Assembly (NCBI RefSeq): GCF_025558425.1
Contig: NZ_CP094718.1
Coordinates: forward strand, 62,001 to 126,000
Direction of reading: 5' to 3'
Source of the DNA: Staphylococcus sp. IVB6240
GTDB taxonomy: Bacteria; Bacillota; Bacilli; Staphylococcales; Staphylococcaceae
Length of the DNA: 64,000 nucleotides
Shown: in pieces, positions 8,143 to 18,400 of the stretch
Layout: each line of letters opens with the position of its first letter
Numbering within the stretch: the first letter of the stretch is position 1
Translations under genes and position numbers: made by a program
The notes under the pieces: model-generated
What the model was told of the DNA's origin: nothing
The model's database searches: none
What the model saw: the letters and a program-made list of their open reading frames with translations, nothing else

Positions 8143-9432
8143 TTAAAATATAACTAGTGTAAAGTATAAACCTAAGAGAGTTATAAATAGTACTGGAATA
8201 GTAATAATGATTCCCGTTTTAAAGTACGTTCCCCAAGAAATCTTTACACCTTTTTGTGTTAAAACATGTAACCACAATAAAGTTGCTAAAGAACCAATTG
8301 GTGTAATTTTCGGACCTAAATCCGAACCTATGACATTTGCATAAACCATACCTTCTTTAATTGTTCCAACTACATTCGATTTTCCGATAGCAATTGCATC
8401 TATTAAGACAGTAGGCATATTGTTCATAATTGATGATAAAAAGGCTGATATAAAACCCATACCCATGACACTGCTAAATAATCCATAACTTGAAACGTTG
8501 GATAATACATCTGCTAAAATTGTGGTGATACCAACGTTTTTTAATCCAAACACTACTAAATACATACCTATAGAAAATAGCACAATGTTCCAAGGTGCGC
8601 CTTTAATCACTTGCTTAGTATGAACTGCTTTAGATTTACGAGCTAAGAGCACAAAGATAAAAGCAATGATACCAGCAATAATTGATACAGGAATATGAAT
8701 AAATTCACTAACAAGATAGCCAACGAGCAATATGGCTAATACAATCCATGAAATCTTGAATAATTTGGGATCTTTAATTGCATCTCTAGGCGTTGTAAGA
8801 TTTTCAGTATCAAATGTTTTTGGTATAGATTTTCTAAAATATAACCATAAAACGAGAATACTAGCAATCAGAGAGAATATATTAGGAATAATCATTCGAC
8901 TAAAATATTCAATAAATCCAATATCGAAGTAATCTTCAGAAACGATATTTACTAAATTACTTACAATTAAGGGCAATGATGTTGTATCAGCAATAAAACC
9001 ACTGGCAATAATAAAGGGAAAAATCACTTTTTTATTGAATCCTAGATTCCTAACCATCGCTAATACAATGGGTGTTAAGATTAAAGCTGCACCATCATTT
9101 GCGAAAAAGGCTGCTACAATTGCCCCAAGTAACATAATAAAAACAAACATTTTTAAGCCATTACCGTTTGAAGCCTTGACCATATGTATTGCAGACCATT
9201 CAAAAAACCCAATTTCATCTAATATTAATGAAATAAGAATAACAGCTACAAAAGTTAAAGTTGCATTCCAAACAATACCTGTTACTTCTAATACATCGGA
9301 AAAACTTACGACTCCTGTAATGATAGCAACAACAGCTCCAATTAAAGCTGTAATACCAATATCTAAACCTTTTGGTTGCCATATCACAAAGATTAAAGTT
9401 AAAAGAAAAATCACAATTGCTAAAATGGTCAT
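8143..9432 (-). CDS. arsB: Arsenite efflux permease ArsB
   Basis: Membrane pump of 429 residues (12 spans expected) that expels arsenite and antimonite. It starts [10 protein letters not shown] and contains [20 protein letters not shown] and [10 protein letters not shown], hallmark loops of the ArsB/ion-transporter superfamily. The ATG at 9432 overlaps the arsR stop as TGATG, with AGGTGA 6 nt upstream; an alternative start two codons earlier is less likely. The length equals that of the plasmid pI258 protein. Expected to be functional with ArsC and ArsR. Confidence 0.95.
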   Translation of the reverse strand: MTILAIVIFLLTLIFVIWQPKGLDIGITALIGAVVAIITGVVSFSDVLEVTGIVWNATLTFVAVILISLILDEIGFFEWSAIHMVKASNGNGLKMFVFIMLLGAIVAAFFANDGAALILTPIVLAMVRNLGFNKKVIFPFIIASGFIADTTSLPLIVSNLVNIVSEDYFDIGFIEYFSRMIIPNIFSLIASILVLWLYFRKSIPKTFDTENLTTPRDAIKDPKLFKISWIVLAILLVGYLVSEFIHIPVSIIAGIIAFIFVLLARKSKAVHTKQVIKGAPWNIVLFSIGMYLVVFGLKNVGITTILADVLSNVSSYGLFSSVMGMGFISAFLSSIMNNMPTVLIDAIAIGKSNVVGTIKEGMVYANVIGSDLGPKITPIGSLATLLWLHVLTQKGVKISWGTYFKTGIIITIPVLFITLLGLYFTLVIF

Positions 9433-9746
9433 CAACAATCACCTGATTTAACATTTTTACATACACATCTTTGGTTAGATGTATTAATGATGTTTAAGTT
9501 TTGGATAATATCATCTAAAATAGCATGATTAAGTTGATACCAATGTTTGTTGCCGTCTTTTCGTGTTGTAACTAATTCGTTATCTACTAATGACTTCATA
9601 TGATGACTTAGTGTAGGTTGTGAGAATTGAAAGTGTTTTAATAAGTCACAAGCGCATAGCTCACTACAAGAAAGTAAATCTAATATTTCTAACCTGCTTG
9701 AATCTGATAAAACTTTTAATATTGTTGCTACTTCTTGATAAGACAT
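9432..9746 (-). CDS. arsR: Arsenic-responsive repressor ArsR
   Basis: Winged-helix repressor of the ArsR/SmtB family that leaves the ars operator when arsenite or antimonite binds. It has 104 residues from ATG 9746 with AGGAGGT upstream; an in-frame extension to 9770 would swallow this site. The metal site ELCACDLL (Cys31, Cys33) lies in the DNA-recognition region, and [17 protein letters not shown] is the recognition helix. It is nearly identical in plan to pI258 ArsR. First gene of arsRBC. Confidence 0.95.
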   Translation of the reverse strand: MSYQEVATILKVLSDSSRLEILDLLSCSELCACDLLKHFQFSQPTLSHHMKSLVDNELVTTRKDGNKHWYQLNHAILDDIIQNLNIINTSNQRCVCKNVKSGDC

Positions 9747-9767
9747 AACTATACCTCCTAGATACCA

Positions 9768-9801
9768 CATAGACTATCAACTATATAGATGATAGTCTAT
9801 G
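9768..9801. promoter_or_regulatory. ars operator palindrome
   Basis: Perfect 12-bp arms CATAGACTATCA / TGATAGTCTATG around a 10-nt AT-rich centre, about 22 bp upstream of arsR. Position and symmetry fit the ArsR binding site. Confidence 0.8.
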
Positions 9802-9862
9802 TTTTGTTCTTGTGAATCTATAGAATTTGGAAATGAGAAAAAACCGCATCATTAACTGATAA

Positions 9863-9900
9863 GCAGAAGCGTATCACAAATAAAACTAAAAAATAAGTTG
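9863..9900 (+). repeat. SCC attachment site copy 1 (attR-like)
   Basis: Contains GAAGCGTATCACAAATAA, the rlmH 3'-end core used by Ccr recombinases, and continues to AAATAAGTTG. Directly left of it, AAACCGCATCATTAACTGAT is an imperfect inverted copy of the core, the normal inner end of an SCC element. The 38 bp are identical to 25929-25966. No rlmH frame leads into it, so it is an internal junction of a composite island. Confidence 0.88.
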
Positions 9901-9978
9901 TATGTAACTCACTTTGAAATTGATTGAATATATAGTATCTTTAATAAAATGCAGCTATTGTGGCGTAGAATTTGAGAA

Positions 9979-10275
9979 TCAAAAAAGGATTAATATAGTT
10001 TGAAGAGACTGAGCATAAATACTAGAAAAATGGCCAGTAAATGAGTTTATTATAAATTCATTTACTGGCTTCTTTAAATAATTATCTAGACAATTTGCTT
10101 TTCTAGACATACTCTGAAATGCGTTATTTTCTTTAAGGATATTAATATATGACTTGTTTTGGTAATGATAACCTTGGTCAGAGTGTATTGTCATGCGATA
10201 GTTAAGATTAGATCTTTTAATTAAAACATTGTTTTAAATATCGATGACAAGGTCTAATGTAGGACGTGTAGACAT
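9979..10275 (-). pseudogene. IS3-family transposase OrfB remnant
   Basis: Shows the integrase-core pieces RPTLDLVIDI, then MTIHSDQGYHYQN and QSMSRKANCLDN, but with a stop/frameshift between the first and second pieces (around 10235) and no N-terminal part. A GCCAGTAAATGA/TCATTTACTGGC hairpin (10033-10069) replaces the 3' end. Inactive relic just right of attachment site 1. Confidence 0.7.
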
Positions 10276-10325
10276 AAGTTTCGGAATTATATAAATTCAT
10301 AAAAGTAGATAAATCGAAAACCTTT

Positions 10326-10342
10326 ATACCCCTAAGGGGTAT
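10326..10342. promoter_or_regulatory. CsoR-type copper operator
   Basis: Perfect palindrome ATACCCCTAAGGGGTAT, 55 bp before the copper ATPase start. It matches the G-tract operator recognised by CsoR-family Cu(I) repressors. A TATAGT -10 box follows at about 10348. No csoR gene is in the window, so control must come from elsewhere. Confidence 0.85.
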
Positions 10343-10397
10343 GTGTTATAGTATAAGTATAGCTAATATAATATTTTCATAAATAGGAGGAGTTAAT

Positions 10398-12461
10398 TTG
10401 AAGAATAATGGTGAAGAGCTTAAGCATCAAAATCACATGAATCATTCCAATCGAATGCATCATGATAACCATGAATCTCATAATCATCATAGTGGCCATG
10501 CACATCATCATGGGAATTTTAAAGCTAAGTTTTTTGTTTCATTAATTTTTGCAATACCTATCATTCTTTTATCGCCACTGATGGGTGTTAACTTACCTTT
10601 TCAATTCACATTTCCAGGTTCTGAATGGGTAGTGTTAATATTAAGTACAATTTTATTCTTTTATGGTGGTAAACCGTTCTTGTCTGGTGGTAAAGATGAA
10701 ATTGCTACAAAAAAACCAGGCATGATGACCTTAGTTGCCCTAGGCATTTCGGTAGCTTATATTTATAGCTTGTATGCTTTTTATATGAATAACTTTAATA
10801 GTGCAACTGGTCATACAATGGACTTTTTTTGGGAATTAGCTACCTTAATTTTAATTATGTTATTAGGACATTGGATAGAAATGAATGCTGTCGGAAATGC
10901 TGGAGATGCCTTAAAGAAAATGGCAGAACTATTACCTAATAGTGCTATTAAAGTTATGGACAATGGTCAACGCGAAGAAGTTAAAATATCAGAGATCATG
11001 ACTGATGATGTCGTCGAAGTAAAAGCCGGAGAAAGCATTCCAACAGATGGTATTATTGTTCAAGGACAAACATCCATAGATGAATCCCTAGTCACCGGAG
11101 AATCAAAAAAAGTACAAAAAAATCAAAATGACAACGTTATTGGGGGTTCTATTAATGGATCTGGAACAATACAAGTCAAGGTTACAGCTGTTGGAGAAGA
11201 TGGATATCTTTCTCAAGTTATGGGACTTGTTAATCAAGCACAAAATGATAAATCTAGTGCTGAATTGTTATCTGATAAAGTAGCGGGTTATTTATTCTAC
11301 TTTGCTGTAAGTGTTGGCGTGATTTCTTTTATTGTCTGGATGCTCATTCAAAATGATGTTGATTTTGCATTAGAACGTCTTGTAACTGTGTTAGTCATTG
11401 CTTGTCCACATGCTTTAGGCTTGGCAATACCTTTAGTCACTGCACGTTCTACTTCAATTGGTGCACATAATGGTTTAATTATTAAAAATAGAGAGTCTGT
11501 AGAAATAGCTCAACATATCGATTATGTAATGATGGATAAAACTGGTACTTTAACTGAGGGTAACTTTTCTGTGAATCATTATGAGAGCTTTAAAAATGAT
11601 TTGAGTAATGATACAATATTAAGCCTTTTCGCCTCATTAGAAAGTCAATCTAATCACCCATTAGCTATAAGTATTGTTGATTTTGCGGAAAGTAAAAATG
11701 TTTCATTTACTAATCCACAAGACGTTAATAATATTCCAGGTGTCGGATTAGAAGGTCTAATTGGTAATAAAACATATAAAATAACAAATGTCTCTTATCT
11801 TGATAAACATAAACTTAATTATGACGATGACTTGTTTACTAAATTAGCTCAACAAGGTAATTCAATCAGCTATTTAATTGAGGAACAACAAGTCATTGGC
11901 ATGATTGCTCAAGGAGATCAAATTAAAGAAAGCTCAAAACAAATGGTAGCTGATTTACTATCAAGAAATATTACACCAGTCATGCTTACAGGTGACAATA
12001 ATGAAGTGGCACACGCTGTCGCAAAAGAATTAGGTATTAGTGATGTCCACGCACAACTCATGCCAGAAGATAAGGAAAGCATTATAAAAGATTATCAAAG
12101 TAACGGTAATAAAGTCATGATGGTCGGAGACGGTATCAACGATGCGCCGAGTCTTATAAGAGCCGATATTGGTATAGCAATTGGTGCAGGCACAGATGTT
12201 GCAGTGGATTCAGGTGATATCATACTTGTTAAAAGTAATCCATCAGATATTATTCATTTCTTGACCCTTTCAAATAATACTATGAGAAAAATGGTGCAAA
12301 ACTTATGGTGGGGTGCAGGTTATAATATTGTTGCTGTACCTTTAGCAGCTGGTATTTTAGCATTTATCGGCTTGATTTTATCACCTGCAATAGGTGCTAT
12401 TTTAATGTCACTAAGTACGGTTATTGTTGCAATTAATGCCTTTACATTAAAATTAAAATAA
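10398..12461 (+). CDS. copB: Copper-exporting P-type ATPase CopB
   Basis: P1B-type ATPase of 687 residues for copper export. The first 40 residues are a histidine/methionine-rich tail ([17 protein letters not shown]) in place of a CXXC domain. The membrane metal site is Cys336-Pro-His, the CPH motif of the CopB group. The phosphorylation site is Asp380 in DKTGT, and the hinge is GDGINDAPS. The start is TTG at 10398 with AGGAGG 7 nt upstream. It is controlled by the CsoR-type palindrome at 10326 and followed by a copL remnant, the arrangement known from staphylococcal SCC/ACME copper loci. Gives hyper-resistance to copper (family knowledge). Confidence 0.93.
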   Translation: MKNNGEELKHQNHMNHSNRMHHDNHESHNHHSGHAHHHGNFKAKFFVSLIFAIPIILLSPLMGVNLPFQFTFPGSEWVVLILSTILFFYGGKPFLSGGKDEIATKKPGMMTLVALGISVAYIYSLYAFYMNNFNSATGHTMDFFWELATLILIMLLGHWIEMNAVGNAGDALKKMAELLPNSAIKVMDNGQREEVKISEIMTDDVVEVKAGESIPTDGIIVQGQTSIDESLVTGESKKVQKNQNDNVIGGSINGSGTIQVKVTAVGEDGYLSQVMGLVNQAQNDKSSAELLSDKVAGYLFYFAVSVGVISFIVWMLIQNDVDFALERLVTVLVIACPHALGLAIPLVTARSTSIGAHNGLIIKNRESVEIAQHIDYVMMDKTGTLTEGNFSVNHYESFKNDLSNDTILSLFASLESQSNHPLAISIVDFAESKNVSFTNPQDVNNIPGVGLEGLIGNKTYKITNVSYLDKHKLNYDDDLFTKLAQQGNSISYLIEEQQVIGMIAQGDQIKESSKQMVADLLSRNITPVMLTGDNNEVAHAVAKELGISDVHAQLMPEDKESIIKDYQSNGNKVMMVGDGINDAPSLIRADIGIAIGAGTDVAVDSGDIILVKSNPSDIIHFLTLSNNTMRKMVQNLWWGAGYNIVAVPLAAGILAFIGLILSPAIGAILMSLSTVIVAINAFTLKLK

Positions 12462-12478
12462 AAGATAGGAGTTTTATT

Positions 12479-12576
12479 ATGATTAAAAAATTATTTTTAT
12501 GATATTAGGATCATTACTAATATTATCAGCTTGCTCCAATAATGATGAAAAAGATAAAGACACTATGATGCTAGAC
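12479..12576 (+). pseudogene. copL: copL copper-binding lipoprotein, 5' remnant
   Basis: Begins 17 bp after copB with ATAGGAG as ribosome site. The signal peptide and lipobox are readable (MILGSLLILSACSNN), but a one-base deletion in the T-run after codon 6 breaks the frame (ATG ATT AAA AAA TTA TTT TTA TGA). The IS3-family element at 12577 removes the mature domain. CopL normally binds copper at the cell surface; this copy cannot. Confidence 0.75.
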
Positions 12577-12649
12577 TGAATAACGGACACAGTAAATTGA
12601 TAATAAATTAAGCTATAATGAAAGTAATCAATTTACAGGAGTGTTCGTT

Positions 12650-12937
12650 ATGTCTAAAAGAAAATATGATCATAGCTTTAAAATGGAAGCAATTCAGTTA
12701 GTAGAATCTGGTAGAAAAGCAACAGAAGTTTCAAGAGATTTAGACATCCCTATTCAAACATTAACCAAATGGCTAAGTGTTTATCGTAAAGAAGGTGAAA
12801 AAGGATTTGTTGGTAGTGGTAAACGTACCCCTAAGAAACAGTCTGAAGTTGATCTACAAAAAAGATTAAAAGGGCTAGAAGAAGAAAATAAGATATTAAA
12901 AAAGGCTATGCACATCTTTGCCAAAGACCAGAAGTAA
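12650..12937 (+). CDS. IS3-family OrfA (HTH protein)
   Basis: DNA-binding subunit of 95 residues: helix-turn-helix KATEVSRDLDIPIQTLTKW, then a leucine-rich coil VDLQKRLKGLEEENKILKKA. ATG 12650 is preceded by AGGAG at 8 nt; an upstream GTG lies in that site. The heptamer A AAA AAG (12898-12904) in the OrfA frame is the classical -1 slippery signal that yields the OrfAB transposase. OrfB is in the -1 frame, as required. Confidence 0.85.
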   Translation: MSKRKYDHSFKMEAIQLVESGRKATEVSRDLDIPIQTLTKWLSVYRKEGEKGFVGSGKRTPKKQSEVDLQKRLKGLEEENKILKKAMHIFAKDQK

Positions 12938-13792
12938 TATACAGGTTTATTGAAGAACACCGACATGAATTTCGTGTTATAAAGATGTGTGAAGTGTTAG
13001 GTGTTTCAAAAAGTGGCTATTATGGTTGGAAGAATCGTAAACCAAGTAAATGTACAATTAGACATGATGTATTGAAAAAACATATTTATCAAATTTATAT
13101 TCAAAGTCAAAAACGTTATGGTAGTCCTAAAATTACACAAGTACTAAGAAGCAAAGGATGTACGGTCACACAAAGAACAGTCAGTAGGATAATGAATGAA
13201 TTAGGTATTAAATCAATAACAAAAAAGAAATATAAGGCTACAACAAATTCCAAACATCAACTTCCTGTATATCCCAATATATTAAACCAATCATTTAAAG
13301 TATCCGGATTAGGAAGTGTTTGGGTCGCAGATATAACGTACATATACACGAGAGAAGATTGGCTATACTTAGCAACAGTCATGGATTTATTTTCACGAAG
13401 AATTATTGGATGGTCAATGTCTTCAAGAATGACTAAAGATCTTGTGTTATCAGCCTTTAGAAAAGCATGTACAATACAAGAACCAAGAAAAGGACTGATT
13501 CATCATTCAGACCGTGGAAGTCAATATGCTTCTATAGAATATCAGACATTACTTAAAGAAAAAGGAATTCAAACAAGCATGAGTCGAAAAGGAAACTGTT
13601 ATGACAATACGTGTATAGAATCATTTCACAGTATTATCAAAAAAAGAATTAATTCACCATTGTGACTACAAAACAAGGAATGAAGCCATGTTCAGTGTTA
13701 TGGAATACATTCTTACTTTTTACAACTCAAAAAGAATTCATTCGACACTAAATTATATGAGTCCAATTGAATTTGAGAAAAAATATGCATAA
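12904..13792 (+). pseudogene. IS3-family OrfB transposase, frameshifted near the 3' end
   Basis: Catalytic DDE part: WVADITYI (first D), IHHSDRGSQY (second D) and ESFHSIIKK (E). It is entered by -1 frameshift at 12898-12904 or from ATG 12985. After FHSIIKK a frame change in an A7 run (near 13640) gives an early stop at 13665; the last 45 residues (CDYKTRNEAMF to FEKKYA, stop 13790-13792) are intact in another frame. The catalytic glutamate is still upstream of the shift, so partial activity cannot be excluded. Confidence 0.8.
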
Positions 13793-13798
13793 AAACAC

Positions 13799-13848
13799 CC
13801 TCGCGATTCATATTCTTTTGGTTCTTTAAAAGAATATGAATCGCGAGG
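13799..13848. terminator. 21-bp perfect hairpin at IS3 3' side
   Basis: Arms 13799-13819 and 13828-13848 (CCTCGCGATTCATATTCTTTT and its complement, 8-nt loop). It probably isolates the element from outside transcription. Confidence 0.7.
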
Positions 13849-13965
13849 CAAGCGAAGCGCGGTATCTTTTTACTGTGCCCGTATTCTTGACATAGATCCA
13901 TATTTTCTTTATTATATTGATGGACTTTATATAGTTGTTTGAAGTTTAAGTCATTTTTTATTTCA

Positions 13966-15294
13966 AGGATTTCAAGTTTAAGTTAGCCACCTATAATGAC
14001 TGAGGTGTACACAAGGGTTAACCGTATTCGAACCTGTTGAGGATTGATTGGTTTTAATCAATTAATCCTCAACAGGTAACCAAAGCTAAGACTTTAGCTT
14101 TGGAAAGATTCATACAGATTGAGGTGCTTTAAACATTCTGCCATTTGATGATGAGCTGTGTTGTAATTTAAAGTCTTTCTAGGATAGTCATTCATATATT
14201 GTTGTATGGCTTTTATGAAGCGTTTTTGAACATTGGATAAATTATGTGCTTTTGGAATAAAACGACGAATCATTTTATGTTGGTTTTCACTTGTCCCACG
14301 TTCATATGATGAGAATGGATGTGTGAAATATATTTCTATCATATGGCCAAATTCTTCATACAGCGATGCAAATTCTGAACCATTGTCAGATGTGATAGAT
14401 TTGAAGATTTTTGGTGCTTTTTCGCCTAAGGAGTCAAATAAGTTTTTCAATGCGTGAGACACCGCATCAGCACTTTTACTCTCTATTATTTCTAGTATTT
14501 CAAAACGCGTTTGTCTCTCAACAAGTGTTAAGATAACTGGCTTTGACTTGTCTTTAGTTTCTATTATGGTATCTATTTCCCAGTGACCAAAAGACTGACG
14601 TGATTCAATTTCACTAGGACGTGTCTCAATACTTGGACCGAGCACTCGACTGTGTGGTTGATTATGGTATCTATTCTGAGTAGAGTGACGTCTTTTTAAT
14701 TTTTCTAGTAGATCAATATTCTTAGTTTCCATGATTTGTTGATCTATCCAAGCATATACTGTCGTTGTTGAAGGGATTTCTTCTCTTTCAAAACATTGTT
14801 CCTTGTGAGCATATGCCACGACTGCTTCAGGTGACCAGCGTTTCTTTTTCATGAGGTGATCTGCCCATGGAATAAATAATGGGCTCTTCTTCCATAAGGG
14901 CTGAGCACCACATTGTTGTCTGTTTTGTCGATAACGTTGTTGACCTAGTGAAGAAAAATAAATTTGCGTCTCATATTCATAGACTTTATGTTGTTGTTTT
15001 TGTCGTTTAATTTGACGTGTTGTTCCTTGATGAATTTCGTTATTGATTGTTTGAGGTGCACGTCCTAATTCACGCGCTATTGCACGATTTGAAAAAACTA
15101 AATTTCTAAGTGTTTCTATTTGAACACGTTCTTCATAACTTAAGTGTGTGCCTTTATGGTTTGTCATGTTAGAATAGGTAGGCGTCATGTGAATTCATTT
15201 CTTTATTGATTTGGTCTGGTAGCCTCAATAATAACATGAAATTCACGTGGCGTTTTTTGTCTAAAGGTGGCTAAGTTGATTATAAAATCCACCT
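13966..15294 (-). mobile_element. IS30-family insertion sequence, copy 2
   Basis: Same element as 1453-2782, same orientation, with the same terminal repeats. Its internal hairpin (14032-14077) is a perfect stem ACCTGTTGAGGATTGATT/AATC...CAACAGGT, better preserved than in copy 1. It lies 130 bp upstream of the giant adhesin gene. Confidence 0.87.
14094..15188 (-). CDS. IS30-family transposase, copy 2
   Basis: Intact 364-residue DDE transposase with the same HTH and catalytic motifs as the first copy (GHWEIDTI, ITSDNGSEF, RGTSENQHK). It differs at 11 residues, including V31, Q54, and QMAEC near the C-terminus. Two complete copies in direct orientation flank 11 kb of metal and sulfur genes. 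Confidence 0.93.
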   Translation of the reverse strand: MTPTYSNMTNHKGTHLSYEERVQIETLRNLVFSNRAIARELGRAPQTINNEIHQGTTRQIKRQKQQHKVYEYETQIYFSSLGQQRYRQNRQQCGAQPLWKKSPLFIPWADHLMKKKRWSPEAVVAYAHKEQCFEREEIPSTTTVYAWIDQQIMETKNIDLLEKLKRRHSTQNRYHNQPHSRVLGPSIETRPSEIESRQSFGHWEIDTIIETKDKSKPVILTLVERQTRFEILEIIESKSADAVSHALKNLFDSLGEKAPKIFKSITSDNGSEFASLYEEFGHMIEIYFTHPFSSYERGTSENQHKMIRRFIPKAHNLSNVQKRFIKAIQQYMNDYPRKTLNYNTAHHQMAECLKHLNLYESFQS

Positions 15295-15351
15295 CATTTT
15301 TTTATTTTTGTAAATTACAAGTAAAAATTAATTCTGTTGAGCAAAATTATA

Positions 15352-15379
15352 TTGATTCATCTTACTAATATTATATACT
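15352..15379 (+). promoter_or_regulatory. Likely promoter of the giant adhesin gene
   Basis: TTGATT at 15352-15357 and TATACT at 15374-15379, 16 bp apart. The gene's ribosome site GGGAGGA lies at about 15410. Inferred from spacing alone. Confidence 0.45.
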
Positions 15380-15422
15380 TAGATTAAGTGAATTTAAATT
15401 GCAATTATTGGGAGGAATATAA

Positions 15423-18400
15423 ATGAAAGGAAAAAAGTATGATTTTTTGCCAAATAGGTTAAATAAATATTCAATTCGTAAATTCACAGTTGGAACAGCT
15501 TCACTATTAATTGGTGCTACATTAGTATTTGGTATTGGAAATGAAGCAAAAGCAGATGAAATATCGAATACTACAGGTCAGGAAAGTTCTGTTAAAGAAA
15601 TTTCTTCACAGTCGTTTGAATTAGAAAAAACACCAAGTACTGAAGAAGTAACAAAAGAAGAGCAATCAAGTACTGAAGAAGTAACAAAAGAAGAACAACC
15701 AAGTACTGAAGAAGTAACAAAAGAAGAGCAACCAAGTACTGAAGAAGTAACAAAAGAAGAGCAACCAAGTACTGAAGAAGTAACAAAAGAAGAACAATCA
15801 AGTACTGAAGAAGTAACAAAAGAAGAGCAACCAAGTACTGAAGAAGTAACAAAAGAAGAGCAACCAAGTACTGAAGAAGTAACAAAAGAAGAGCAACCAA
15901 GTACTGAAGAAGTAACAAAAGAAGAACAATCAAGTACTGAAGAAGTAACAAAAGAAGAGCAACCAAGTACTGAAGAAGTAACAAAAGAAGAGCAATCAAG
16001 TACTGAGGATACAACAAAAGAAGAGCAACCAAGTACTGAAGAAGTAACAGAGGATACTGATTTAAACACTAATACTTCCACTTTACAAGAACAGCTTGAA
16101 AATACAGAAAATAAAGAAGAAATAGTGAATCAATATTTAACAGAGCAGTTATCTGAAGAAGAAGCAGATGCGATTATAGAAATTGCTAATATAGACTATA
16201 ATAATGCAACAACAGAAGAAATTAATGATGAGATTTTGAAGGCGGCTTTAATAAACTTGTCTAACGAGATTGATAGTGAACAGCCATTGGCTACTAGAGC
16301 AACTCGTATGTTTTCAGCAATTAATACTTTAGCAGCTGATATACCAAATGAAACAAAATATCAATTCCCAACTGATTCTGATTTAGCATACTTATTGAGA
16401 GACTTAAAGTATGATGCAACAACAGTAAATGAAGATACTTCTTTAAGATATGCTGGATTAAATCAATTTGAAAATGCAGATAGTAGTTCGATTAAATTGC
16501 AATTAACAAAATGGTTAGTTACTTCAAGTCAATTTACAAATGGAGGTAATATTAATTTATCATTTCCACAAGAAGCATTTTCAAGTCAAATTGAATCTAT
16601 TACTTTAAATGGTGTTCAAATGACATCAAATAGTGATGGATCAAACTGGAGTGCGCCAGTGAACGGTCGGACGGTTAAATCTGGAATAATTGGTGTTGTT
16701 ACCAATCATGATTTAATTATTAATTTAAAAGATAATCAAACACTGCAGTCTTTAGGGTATACCAATGATAAACCTGTATATGTCCTACATACTTGGACTA
16801 ATAATGAAGGTGAAGTTGCTGCTGAGAGTATTGATACATCATTTATTAGTCCAACTGTTAATACAGATGTAGATAACAGTAAGAGTACAGACTTTACAGC
16901 TGGAAAAGTTAAAAATCAAATTCATTATAATAAAGATAATCAAACAATAGATTCAGTTCACACATTTAAGCCAAACCAAAACTTTTTACAAACGGATTAT
17001 AATTGGGTTTTATATATTAAAGAGCAAGTTCCTCAAGACTTATTACCTTATATAGATTTAAATAATATTGAACTTTACGTTTCAGATGAAAATGGTAATA
17101 AAATCAGCGAAAATAGAGTTGTTAATGTTTTTGCAGACGACAATGGCTTGGTTGATACTAGTAAAGTCGATAGCATCTCAATCCTAGATAATAATACAAT
17201 TAGTGATTTAAATAATGCTAGAGGTGAATTAGATAGAAATGTATTTTATGGTACATTAGGACAATCAAGAAGTTATACATTATCTTATTCATTACTTCCT
17301 GGTGTTACTTTAGAAAAAATTGCTGAATATTTAAATGAAAGTACGGAAGATGCGCGTTTAGACTTTTCATCTTGGTTAGAAGCAGATTATGTAGATAATC
17401 GTACAGTAGGATCTTATAATGGATCACCATTCCAGCCTTTAGAAGGTTCTTATGCTACATCATATCTAGATTTTTATGACTATGACAATGATCGTGTACC
17501 AGATATTATTGATGATGAACCAGAAATAGGTAATAATGACCCTACAATTGATTCTATTGAGGATCAAATTATTACAGAAGGGGAAAGTATTACTCCTATT
17601 AGTATTACATCTCAAGATGATGACAATGATCCGTTAACTACAACGGTTAAAAACTTACCTGAAGGCGTTAGTTATAATGAAGAAACTGGACAAATAGAAG
17701 GTACTCCACAAGTAAATGATTGGAAAGATACCGAAGAAGTTCGTGACTATGAAGTTCAAGTAACAGTAGATGATGGTCAAGGTGGACAAACCGTCGAAAC
17801 ATTTATTATCAGTGTTAATAGAGACACGGATAAAGATACAGTTGCAGATATAACAGATACAGATGATGATAATGACGGCGTTAACGATAGTGATGAAGAA
17901 GCTTCTAACTTAGATCCGAAGAACAACGATACCGACGGTAATGGCGTAACAGACGGAGAAGAAGATACAGATAATGATGGTTATACAAATGACGAAGAGT
18001 CAGATGATAATTCATCAACAATCACAGATAAAGATAACGACGGTGTATCAGATGTAGTAGATCCAGCAGATACAGATGGAGACGGCATCACAGATGATGT
18101 TGATACAGATGATGATAATGACGGCGTTAACGATAGTGATGAAGAAGCTTCTAACTTAGATCCGAAGAACAACGATACCGACGGTAATGGCGTAACAGAC
18201 GGAGAAGAAGATACAGATAATGATGGTTATACAAATGACGAAGAGTCAGATGATAATTCATCAACAATCACAGATAAAGATAACGACGGTGTATCAGATG
18301 TAGTAGATCCAGCAGATACAGATGGAGACGGCATCACAGATGATGTTGATACAGATGATGATAATGACGGCGTTAACGATAGTGATGAAGAAGCTTCTAA

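Larger units (their letters stand above)
12577..13888 (+). mobile_element. IS3-family insertion sequence (IS150-like layout)
   Basis: About 1.3 kb with two overlapping transposase frames. The ends TGAATAACGGACACAG and its inverted partner AAGAATACGGGCACAG form imperfect terminal repeats. It interrupts copL. A 21-bp perfect hairpin lies between the OrfB stop and the right end. Confidence 0.85.

Noticed and set aside
15578..16081. Long minus-strand frames opposite the 33-bp repeats
   Set aside because: Low-complexity shadows (leucine or serine/cysteine/valine repeats) of the [10 protein letters not shown] tract.
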